Source of the DNA: JBBQVO01 sp038211505
GTDB lineage: Bacteria > Chloroflexota > Dehalococcoidia > DSTF01 > JACRBR01
DNA: 6,123 nucleotides
Direction of reading: 5' to 3'
NCBI GenBank assembly: GCA_038211505.1
Contig: JBBQVO010000187.1
Span: forward strand, 1 to 6,123
The stretch's first letter is position 1; each line of letters begins with the position of its first letter. This document shows, piece by piece, positions 1 to 4,750 of this stretch. The translations under genes and the position numbers were made by a program. The notes under the pieces are model-generated. The model was not told where the DNA came from and searched no databases. It was given only the letters and a program-made list of their open reading frames with translations.

Positions 1-1119
1 GATGAATGCCACCGTCAGCTCATCCGGCGCGATCTTGCCTTCGAGCGCCAGCTTCTGCAATCCCGCCACGACGACACCGCCGGCGGTCTCGGCGAAGATG
101 CCTTCGCTCTCGGCCAGCAGCTTGATGCCGGCGACGATCTCTTCGTCCTCCGACGCGACGCCGTAGCCGCCCGACTCCGCCATCACCTTCAGCGCGTAGT
201 AGCCGTCGGCGGGGTTGCCGATCGCCAGCGACTTGGCGATCGTCTTCGGCCGCACGGGGCGGACGTTCGTCGTGCCGGCTTCGTACGCCGTGACGATCGG
301 CGAGCAGCCGCGCGCCTGAGCGCCGGACATCTTCGTTTGCACACTGTCGATCAGCCAGAGCTTCGACAGTTCCTGCAGCCCCTTCCAGATCTTCACGTAG
401 AGCGAGCCGGAGGCCATCGGAGCCACGACGTGCTCGGGCGCGCGCCAGCCGAGCTGCTCGGCCACTTCATAGCCCAGCGACTTGCTGCCCTCGGCGTAGT
501 ACGGGCGCATGTTGATGTTGACGAAGGCCCACTTGTACTTGTCGGCGAGCTCCGAGCAAAGGCGGTTGACGTCGTCGTAGTTGCCATCGACGGCGACCAG
601 CGTCGGGCCGTAGACGCTCGATCCGACGATCTTGCCGCGTTCGAGGTCGCTCGGGATGAACACGTAGGCGTCGAGCCCTGCCGACGCCGCGTGCGCGGCG
701 ACGCTGTTCGCCAGATTGCCGGTCGAGGCGCAGGCGAGCGTATCGAAGCCGAATTCGCGCGCCTTCGTTGCCGCCACCGTCACGACGCGATCCTTGAACG
801 ACCAGGTCGGGTTCGCGCAGTCGTTCTTGATCCAGAGATTCTTCAGACCCAGGTGCTCGCCGAGATTCTTCGCCCGGATCAGCGGCGTGAAGCCGGCGTT
901 GATATCGACGGCGTACGCGGGATCGGCCGGGAGCAGATCGGCGTAGCGCCAGATCGAATTCGGCCCGCGCTCGATCGTCTCGCGCGTGATGTTGCGGTGC
1001 ATCGCCTCGTAGTCGTAGGAGACTTCGAGCGGCCCGAAGCAGAACTCGCAGACGTGCAGCGGTTCGAGCGGATACTCGCGGCCGCATTCGCGGCAACGCA
1101 GCGCTTTGGCGTAGGGCAT
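1..1119 (-). CDS. thrC: Threonine synthase, PLP-dependent (3' end beyond window)
   Basis: This cytoplasmic enzyme converts O-phospho-L-homoserine to L-threonine, the last step of threonine synthesis. The visible 373 residues read without a stop to base 1, so the C-terminus is missing. An N-terminal zinc-ribbon-like motif has cysteines at 9, 12, 24 and 27 (CX2C-X11-CX2C). It is followed by a fold-type II PLP domain. SFKDR (107-111) supplies the Schiff-base lysine K109, and STGNLANS (132-139) is the phosphate/substrate loop. The stretch NMRPYYAEGSKSLGYE (202-217) is typical of threonine synthases. The ATG at 1119 is chosen because a strong AGGAGGT lies nine bases upstream and the zinc ribbon begins at once. 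The glycine-rich PLP-phosphate loop usual in the family is replaced by APMASGSLYVK (232-242), a variant I cannot rank. A threonine-synthase-like paralogue is possible but less likely. The gene has its own promoter and leader. Confidence 0.93.
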   Translation of the reverse strand, partial: MPYAKALRCRECGREYPLEPLHVCEFCFGPLEVSYDYEAMHRNITRETIERGPNSIWRYADLLPADPAYAVDINAGFTPLIRAKNLGEHLGLKNLWIKNDCANPTWSFKDRVVTVAATKAREFGFDTLACASTGNLANSVAAHAASAGLDAYVFIPSDLERGKIVGSSVYGPTLVAVDGNYDDVNRLCSELADKYKWAFVNINMRPYYAEGSKSLGYEVAEQLGWRAPEHVVAPMASGSLYVKIWKGLQELSKLWLIDSVQTKMSGAQARGCSPIVTAYEAGTTNVRPVRPKTIAKSLAIGNPADGYYALKVMAESGGYGVASEDEEIVAGIKLLAESEGIFAETAGGVVVAGLQKLALEGKIAPDELTVAFI

Positions 1120-1128
1120 GTGCGGCGT

Positions 1129-1135
1129 ACCTCCT
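1129..1135 (-). promoter_or_regulatory. Strong Shine-Dalgarno of thrC
   Basis: AGGAGGT on the minus strand lies nine bases before the ATG at 1119. It fixes the thrC start. A GC-rich hairpin ends only four bases upstream of it, so ribosome access could depend on leader structure. Confidence 0.85.
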
Positions 1136-1139
1136 GCTG

Positions 1140-1166
1140 GCATCCGGCGCGGGCGCGGCCGGATGC
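1140..1166 (-). promoter_or_regulatory. Hairpin just upstream of the thrC ribosome binding site
   Basis: A perfect 8-bp inverted repeat, GCATCCGG/CCGGATGC, encloses an 11-base G/C loop. It stands four bases before the thrC Shine-Dalgarno in the mRNA. It lacks a T-tract, so it is not a classical terminator. It may be a translational control element or simply a stable leader stem. It matches no riboswitch class I recognise. Confidence 0.45.
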
Positions 1167-1192
1167 GGGGATGTTGGTTATCCCAAGCGGGC

Positions 1193-1211
1193 GCCCCGGC
1201 TCTCCCGGGGC
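1193..1211 (-). promoter_or_regulatory. Second GC hairpin in the thrC leader
   Basis: A perfect 7-bp stem, GCCCCGG/CCGGGGC, has a five-base loop (GAGAG when read on the mRNA strand). It lies in the middle of the predicted thrC 5' leader. No T-run follows, so rho-independent termination is unlikely. The role is unknown. Confidence 0.4.
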
Positions 1212-1269
1212 TGAGGCATCGCCATCGTGAGGTTCATCGCGAACAATCGTCCAGCGTCAACTACCACGA

Positions 1270-1291
1270 ATCCGCCTGAAAGCAGGCGGAT
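1270..1291 (-). promoter_or_regulatory. Hairpin at the predicted 5' end of the thrC mRNA
   Basis: A perfect 9-bp stem, ATCCGCCTG/CAGGCGGAT, has a four-base loop. It begins about three bases after the predicted thrC transcription start near 1294. It could stabilise the 5' end of the transcript or belong to a larger leader fold. Because the stem is perfect and lacks a T-tract, it could equally be a REP-like palindrome. Confidence 0.45.
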
Positions 1292-1300
1292 GTTGGGGTG

Positions 1301-1330
1301 ATGGTATCAATGGGTAGCGGATCGTGTCAA
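1301..1330 (-). promoter_or_regulatory. Predicted sigma-70-type promoter of thrC
   Basis: On the minus strand a perfect -35 TTGACA (1330-1325) is followed after 18 bases by TACCAT (1306-1301), which matches four of six positions of the -10 consensus. Transcription would start near 1294 and give a leader of about 175 nt before the thrC ATG. No closer promoter of similar quality was found; TTGACG at 1260-1255 has no fitting -10. Confidence 0.6.
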
Positions 1331-1356
1331 ACCGGGGGTGGCTTGCGACGAGCGCA

Positions 1357-1375
1357 CCAGAGGATCAAACTCTGG
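1357..1375. repeat. Short inverted repeat in the thrC/GGDEF intergenic region
   Basis: A 6-bp stem, CCAGAG/CTCTGG, has a seven-base loop. It lies just upstream of the thrC promoter and 3' of the GAF-GGDEF gene. It has no T-tract; the function is unknown. Confidence 0.35.
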
Positions 1376-1387
1376 CGGCGGCCGCGC

Positions 1388-1457
1388 ACCTCACCCCCGG
1401 CCTTCTCTCCTACGGCGAGTCTTCGACGGCCACCCTCTCCACGCCGTGGAGAGGGGA
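1388..1457. repeat. Degenerate intergenic palindromic repeat (CCTCACCCCCGGCC type)
   Basis: The block starts with CCTCACCCCCGGCC and ends in a nearly perfect palindrome at 1433-1455: CCCTCTCCACG, one base, then CGTGGAGAGGG. From memory, this layout resembles dispersed non-coding repeats common in GC-rich environmental bacterial genomes, where a C-rich header is followed by a CTCTCC/GGAGAG stem. It may also end transcription of the upstream GAF-GGDEF operon, although there is no T-tract. Confidence 0.5.
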
Positions 1458-1588
1458 TCGTTTCGACGAGTTGAAGCTGCAACGTGAGGCTCTTAAGCCA
1501 ATGGCATGGTGGGCCGCTCAGAATGACAGCGCCGGCGCGGCTCGCCTCCGACGTCTCCACCTCGCACTTCGCGATTCTCACTTCCCAA
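1458..1588. other. Non-coding stretch with CACTTC-type degenerate repeats
   Basis: No gene is supported here. The ORFs crossing it have no ribosome binding site and no recognisable family. The notable content is three CACTTC words at 1565-1570, 1579-1584 and 1595-1600, with a spacing of 14 and 16 bases. The last lies inside the end of the GAF-GGDEF gene. Confidence 0.4.
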
Positions 1589-2647
1589 CTACGCCACTTC
1601 CGACTCCGCGCCGTACATGCGCCGCTCCGCTGCCGCGAAGATCGACTCGGTCGTGATGCCGTCGGCTGGTGCCGTGGCCCAGCCGCAGGCGAGGTGGAGT
1701 TCGAGGCCGGGCACGTCGTCGGCGCCGAGGGCGGTCTCGTTCGCCATCGCGAGCAGGCGGCTGGCGGCGTTCGCGGCGCCGTCGGCAGTCGCTTCGGTCA
1801 GAATCATCGTGTAGCCGCTCTCTTTGTAGGCGCCGATCACGTCGATGTCGCGGGAGTGCTGCGCCAGCACTTCGCCGAGGCGCTGCAGCAGACGATCGGT
1901 GAGGAACGTTCCGAAGCGCTCGCGCAGGAGTCGCAGGTTCGTCGCCTCGATGACGGCGACCGAGACGTCACGCTTGTAGCGGTCGGCGCGCGCCAGTTCG
2001 CGCTGCAGATCCGTCTCAAGCTTCCGCGCGTCGAACACGGACCGCACAACGTCGATCACGCCGGACTCGCGCGCTGCCAGCGTCTGGCGCAGGTTCACCG
2101 TCGCACAGGCGACATGATCGGCCAGCAGCCGGATGTGCTCTTCGTTCGGCGTGCCGACGAGCATCAGCAGCAGCGCGCCGATGCGCTCGCCCGCCGACTC
2201 CAGCGGCACGATGCTCAGCGCGTCGATGCCAAGCTCCCTCTGGGCCGCCGTCGCTGCCTTCTCGTCGAGCAGACCGCGAAAGAGCTCGCTCGCGGGCGCC
2301 GTCACCGGCGTGTGCGCATCGAGCGCCTCGGCGATCGCCGGCGCTGATGCAGGATCGAGCCGCGCGCCAAGGACGGCACGCCCGAAGGCCTCGATGGCGC
2401 GCTGCTCGCCGCGCCGCCGCAGGTCCGACGCCGGCGCGCGTCGCTCCAGCCGCCCGTCCTGCTCCTCGAAATAAACGAAGGTGTGGGCTGCGTTCAGTGT
2501 GCGTTCGGCCGCCGTCGCCGTCGCGTCGACGAGCCAGTCGAGCGTGACGGCGGCGTGGATCGGGAGCAGCATGGCCATCATCATCGAGACGGGATCCTTG
2601 TAACTTGGCGGCGTGCCCTGTGGATTGCTGGTGTTGCGGGGTGACAT
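1589..2647 (-). CDS. GAF domain plus catalytically degenerate GGDEF protein, possible c-di-GMP effector
   Basis: This 352-residue soluble protein has a GAF-like sensory domain at roughly 35-185 and a GGDEF-like domain from about 200 to the end. The GGDEF fold is recognisable from FDARKLETDLQRELARADRY (205-224), the helix before the signature, and GWATAPADGITTESIFAAAERRMYG (322-346), the usual C-terminal block. The catalytic GG(D/E)EF signature is replaced by KESGY (275-279). The first metal-binding Asp is replaced by E234. Cyclase activity is therefore not expected. RDID (266-269) lies five residues before the signature, the RxxD spacing of the c-di-GMP inhibitory site. The ATG at 2647 has GAGGA seven bases upstream, overlapping the stop of the preceding coiled-coil gene; the intergenic gap is 10 bases, so the two are probably co-transcribed. 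A role as a c-di-GMP reader or scaffold is inferred. Confidence 0.82.
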   Translation of the reverse strand: MSPRNTSNPQGTPPSYKDPVSMMMAMLLPIHAAVTLDWLVDATATAAERTLNAAHTFVYFEEQDGRLERRAPASDLRRRGEQRAIEAFGRAVLGARLDPASAPAIAEALDAHTPVTAPASELFRGLLDEKAATAAQRELGIDALSIVPLESAGERIGALLLMLVGTPNEEHIRLLADHVACATVNLRQTLAARESGVIDVVRSVFDARKLETDLQRELARADRYKRDVSVAVIEATNLRLLRERFGTFLTDRLLQRLGEVLAQHSRDIDVIGAYKESGYTMILTEATADGAANAASRLLAMANETALGADDVPGLELHLACGWATAPADGITTESIFAAAERRMYGAESEVA

Positions 2648-2657
2648 GGGCTCGTCC

Positions 2658-3110
2658 TCAGATCTGTCGCGCTCCCAGATTCGCGACGGCCGCCGCGATT
2701 TGCGAGAGTTGGTCTTCCAGGCGGCGCACCGCGCTCTGCACGTCCTTCATATCCGGTTGCGATTCCTCGCTGCGCAACACTCCCGCTTCGACGAGATTGC
2801 GCACGGCGTCTTGCAGTCGGGTTTGCTGTTCGATCAGAGCATCGGCATGGCGGCGCAATGTCTCCAGATGCGCCGAGGTCTGCGCCAGTTCGTTCGTCGA
2901 TCCCTGCGCCGCTTCCCGCGCCGAAACTTGCCGCGCGAGGTCCTGCACCATCACGCTCGCCTTTTCCGCTTCGATGGAAGCGCGGCGCGCGCGTTCGAAC
3001 ACGCGCCAGCTGCCGATGGTGCCGATCAGCGTGAACAGCAGCAGGCCGCCGAGGCCCATGGTCACGGCGGCGACGGCAGCGGCGAACTCCCAGTTCGTCG
3101 TATCGCCCAC
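2658..3110 (-). CDS. Small single-pass membrane protein with long coiled coil
   Basis: No family is recognised. From the GTG at 3110 the product is 150 residues. After a short polar N-terminus comes one hydrophobic segment at about 9-33 (FAAAVAAVTMGLGGLLLFTLIGTIG), followed by WRVFERARR, whose positive charges favour a cytoplasmic C-terminus. The rest is highly helical and charged with heptad-like spacing, apparently coiled coil at about 37-115 and again at 120-146. There are no cysteines and no enzymatic motif. The GTG is chosen because GGAGGAG stands nine bases upstream. A longer in-frame version from a GTG at 3191 has no ribosome binding site and adds an unconvincing Cys/Trp/Arg-rich stretch. 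The gene precedes the GAF-GGDEF gene by 10 bases, which suggests a membrane-anchored partner for it. Confidence 0.75.
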   Translation of the reverse strand: MGDTTNWEFAAAVAAVTMGLGGLLLFTLIGTIGSWRVFERARRASIEAEKASVMVQDLARQVSAREAAQGSTNELAQTSAHLETLRRHADALIEQQTRLQDAVRNLVEAGVLRSEESQPDMKDVQSAVRRLEDQLSQIAAAVANLGARQI

Positions 3111-3119
3111 GGCGGCATT

Positions 3120-3126
3120 CTCCTCC
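3120..3126 (-). promoter_or_regulatory. Shine-Dalgarno deciding the GTG start of the coiled-coil gene
   Basis: GGAGGAG on the minus strand lies nine bases before the GTG at 3110-3108. An overlapping ATG next to this motif is in another frame and opens no long ORF with family features. This site supports the 150-residue form over the 177-residue form. Confidence 0.7.
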
Positions 3127-3269
3127 GGCCATCCCTGCCACGACCTACGGCAGCGCCACGAGCGGCACTGGTTGATGATCGGTACGCGCACTGGCTGTTA
3201 CACATGCGGCGGTTCCCTTACGGGCGCCATGGCCAGGCGATCATCTCGCTATTGAGAACGTCAAGTAAC

Positions 3270-3283
3270 GCGGATTGTGTCAA
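3270..3283 (-). promoter_or_regulatory. TTGACAC-R-ATCCGC element upstream of the coiled-coil operon
   Basis: TTGACACAATCCGC on the minus strand matches 13 of 14 bases of the sequence that holds the -35 box of thrC (1330-1317). It could be the -35 region of the operon that starts at 3110, about 160 bases downstream. No good -10 follows at 15-19 bases, so the promoter call is weak. Confidence 0.3.
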
Positions 3284-3352
3284 GTTTCTCCGGATTGCAA
3301 CCCGCATCGCCTCAAGCCGCACAGCAGCACAGACGGCGACGACCCGCGCTCC

Positions 3353-3379
3353 TGTAGCGTGGGCTTTCCAGCGCGCGCC
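3353..3379. repeat. Hairpin element, decayed copy (TGTAGCG type)
   Basis: This sequence matches the element at 4419-4445 at 21 of 27 positions, in the same orientation. Its potential stem, GCGTGGGC/GCGCGCGC around TTTCCA, has one mismatch and one wobble pair, whereas the other copy is perfect. It looks like a dispersed intergenic hairpin repeat that has started to decay here. Confidence 0.5.
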
Positions 3380-3414
3380 GGTTGGAGGCCTCGCATCGCC
3401 CATCAGGACGCTTC

Positions 3415-3433
3415 CGCCGCCGAACATGCGGCG
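3415..3433. repeat. Small GC palindrome upstream of the dehydrogenase gene
   Basis: CGCCGC/GCGGCG forms a 6-bp stem with a seven-base loop. In DNA this rich in CGCC words it may be chance. It is listed because it is one of few structures between the hairpin element and the dehydrogenase gene. Confidence 0.25.
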
Positions 3434-3583
3434 CCGCGTCCACCGCCGCGCTCGCGGTCAATCCAGCGCCCATCCCGATTCGTCGGTAACCCTCACGCCA
3501 AAACACCGTCAACCGCCGATGGCCCGCAACGGCGCGCCGTGGCACTCTTGGCGAGACGCGAGCACAATGAAGGAGCATCGAAC

Positions 3584-4309
3584 ATGAGCGATCGTCTCGA
3601 AGGGAAAGTCGCGCTGGTTACGGGCGCCGGCGCCGGCATCGGGCGCGCGACGGCATTGCGGTTCGCCGCCGAGGGCGCGAATGTCGTCGTCTCCGACATC
3701 AACGACGATGCCGCGCGCGAGGTGGCGACGCAGATCGGCGAGACATCGATCACCAACCACTGCGATACGTCGCACGAAGCGGATGTGGAGGCAGCCGTGG
3801 CATCGGCTGTGAAAGCGTTCGGAAAGCTCGACATTCTCGTCAACAACGCCGGCGTCGGCGGCGGCGTCGAGTGGGATCGCATGCTAGCGATCAACCTCAG
3901 CGGTGTCTACTACGGCCTCAAGCACGGCGTCGAGGCGATCGCCAAGAGCGGCGGTGGCGCGATCGTCAACCTGTCGTCGATGCTCGGGCTGATCAGTGTG
4001 CCCTTCCCCGGCGTCGAGGGGTACACCGCCGCCAAACACGGCGTTGTCGGCCTGACGAAGCACTACGCGACGAACTACGGCGCGCGCGGCGTCCGCGTCA
4101 ACTGCGTCAACCCCGGCTGGATCGAGACCGCCATGACGGACCCGATCGCTGCCAGCGGCGGCAAGCCCTACATGGAGTCGAACAGCGCCCTCGGCCGCAT
4201 GGGCACGCCCGAGGAAGTAGCGGCCGTCATCCTCTTCCTCGCATCCGACGACGCGTCGTTCGTGACGGGCGCCTCGCTCGTCGTCGACGGCGGCTGGACT
4301 GCTCGGTGA
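3584..4309 (+). CDS. Short-chain dehydrogenase/reductase (SDR), classical NAD(P)-dependent type
   Basis: This 241-residue cytoplasmic oxidoreductase has a Rossmann fold. Visible motifs are TGAGAGIG (13-20) for cofactor binding, D38 at the end of the second strand (favouring NAD over NADP), NNAG (87-90), N104 of the active site, S132, and the Y147-x3-K151 pair in YTAAK. The C-terminal FVTGASLVVDGGW is typical of FabG/glucose-dehydrogenase-like SDRs. The ATG at 3584 has AGGAG eight bases upstream, and the family N-terminus (LEGKVALVTG) begins at once. Only 13 residues lie between NNAG and N104, about ten fewer than in FabG, so the loop that normally precedes helix E is shortened. The substrate cannot be deduced and the neighbours give no pathway clue. 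The gene stands alone; a large inverted repeat begins 12 bases after its stop. Confidence 0.9.
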   Translation: MSDRLEGKVALVTGAGAGIGRATALRFAAEGANVVVSDINDDAAREVATQIGETSITNHCDTSHEADVEAAVASAVKAFGKLDILVNNAGVGGGVEWDRMLAINLSGVYYGLKHGVEAIAKSGGGAIVNLSSMLGLISVPFPGVEGYTAAKHGVVGLTKHYATNYGARGVRVNCVNPGWIETAMTDPIAASGGKPYMESNSALGRMGTPEEVAAVILFLASDDASFVTGASLVVDGGWTAR

Positions 4310-4320
4310 GTTGCGGGGGC

Positions 4321-4382
4321 GGATCCACAGAGGACACAGAGGTCAGAGGGGGATCCACGAAGGGCCACGAAGAGCACGAAGG
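4321..4382 (+). repeat. Left arm of long imperfect inverted repeat
   Basis: The arm consists of 8-10-base units: CACAGAGG at 4326 and 4335, a TCAGAGGG variant at 4343, then CACGAAG at 4356, 4366 and 4375. GGATCCAC occurs at 4321 and 4351. Three blocks pair exactly with the right arm: 4321-4338 (18 bases), 4351-4372 (22 bases) and 4373-4382 (10 bases). The arm begins 12 bases after the dehydrogenase stop. Confidence 0.85.
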
Positions 4383-4418
4383 ATGCGGGCGGCAAGGCTT
4401 TGAAAAACTCATCTCATT

Positions 4419-4445
4419 TGTAGCGCGGGCAGTTCAGCCCGCGCG
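4419..4445 (+). repeat. Hairpin element, intact copy (TGTAGCG type)
   Basis: It contains a perfect 8-bp stem, GCGCGGGC/GCCCGCGC (4423-4430 with 4437-4444), around the loop AGTTCA. A decayed copy in the same orientation is at 3353-3379, on the other side of the dehydrogenase gene. It lies within the spacer of the long inverted repeat. No T-tract follows, so a terminator role is uncertain. Confidence 0.6.
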
Positions 4446-4575
4446 GGGGGTAGCCTCGACTCGCCTATTCCATGCGCCTGGGCCCGACGACGAGGACGAC
4501 ATACGTTGTTAGGTTCTCGATCGGCGCGGATAGCTTCGCTGATCGGCGATACGTCGCGCGGCCCCTACCCTCCCC
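4446..4575. other. Spacer of the inverted repeat, no gene seen
   Basis: No ORF here has a ribosome binding site or a recognisable product. The octamer GATCGGCG occurs twice as a direct repeat (4519-4526 and 4541-4548). Nothing resembling a transposase, RNA gene or attachment site was recognised. Confidence 0.4.
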
Positions 4576-4642
4576 CCTTCGTGCTCCTTCGTGGCCCTTC
4601 GTGGATCCTTTTCCTGTGCCCCTATGTGTCCTCTGTGGATCC
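4576..4642 (-). repeat. Right arm of long imperfect inverted repeat
   Basis: The reverse complement of this arm reproduces the left arm, with exact pairing blocks at 4625-4642, 4587-4608 and 4576-4585. It differs by a few small insertions, so it is 67 rather than 62 bases. The arms are 193 bases apart. It ends 51 bases before the -35 box of dnaN. Confidence 0.85.
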
Positions 4643-4692
4643 CGTAAACGAACCGATCATAACGGCGGGAATTGATCATGCGCGTTGATCTA

Positions 4693-4721
4693 TTGTCGCT
4701 TCCTGTGCACCGGCGTATACT
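4693..4721 (+). promoter_or_regulatory. Predicted sigma-70-type promoter of dnaN
   Basis: TTGTCG (4693-4698) and TATACT (4716-4721) are separated by 17 bases. The -10 matches five of six consensus positions and the -35 four of six. Transcription would start at about 4728-4730, giving a leader of about 22 nt before the ATG at 4751. An in-frame ATG at 4730 would then be at or next to the transcription start. Confidence 0.65.
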
Positions 4722-4750
4722 CGTCGAAAATGGTTACACAGGTGAGCGCT

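Larger units (their letters stand above)
3127..3583. other. Divergent intergenic region
   Basis: This region separates the minus-strand coiled-coil/GAF-GGDEF operon from the plus-strand dehydrogenase. ORFs crossing it lack ribosome binding sites and family features. An in-frame upstream extension of the dehydrogenase (3275-3583) is Arg/Pro-rich and not credible as protein. The region contains TTGACACAATCCGC on the minus strand (3283-3270), a second TTGACG at 3264-3259, a decayed hairpin element at 3353-3379 and a 6-bp palindrome at 3415-3433. I could not find a convincing -10 box for either direction. Confidence 0.5.

Noticed and set aside
337..1230. Long plus-strand ORF of 297 codons over the threonine synthase region
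   Set aside because: It is the antisense shadow of thrC. Its translation is Arg/Val/Asp-rich without family motifs, while the minus frame has a full set of threonine synthase motifs and a strong ribosome binding site.
1120..1294. T-box or SAM riboswitch controlling thrC
   Set aside because: No T-box antiterminator core, no S-box core and no T-tract terminator were seen; only simple GC hairpins.
1484..2347. Plus-strand ORF of 287 codons opposite the GAF-GGDEF gene
   Set aside because: It is a high-GC antisense shadow. The minus frame has recognisable GAF and GGDEF blocks, a ribosome binding site and operon spacing.
3275..3583. In-frame N-terminal extension of 103 residues on the dehydrogenase
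   Set aside because: The classical SDR N-terminus begins at 3584 with a good Shine-Dalgarno. The extension is low-complexity Arg/Pro/Ser and overlaps the hairpin element.
2613..3587. Plus-strand ORF of 324 codons across the coiled-coil gene and intergenic region
   Set aside because: Its composition is Arg/Ala/His-rich with no domain pattern and no ribosome binding site. It runs across a region with a convincing minus-strand gene and into the dehydrogenase start.
4168..4412. Small minus-strand ORFs rich in Ser/Pro/Val/Cys over the inverted-repeat arm
   Set aside because: The translations (for example FVALRGSPSDLCVLCGS) simply decode the CACAGAGG/CACGAAGG tandem units. Similar text appears from the plus strand over the other arm, as expected for an inverted repeat.
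4321..4642. DnaA-box cluster / origin of replication beside dnaN
   Set aside because: TGTGGATCC (4634-4642) and GGATCCACA (4321-4329) match only seven of nine DnaA-box positions and are part of the tandem inverted-repeat units. There is no AT-rich unwinding stretch and no dnaA.
4321..4642. Insertion sequence with terminal inverted repeats
   Set aside because: The 193-base interior has no transposase ORF and no clear target-site duplication. A non-autonomous element remains possible and is covered as a finding.
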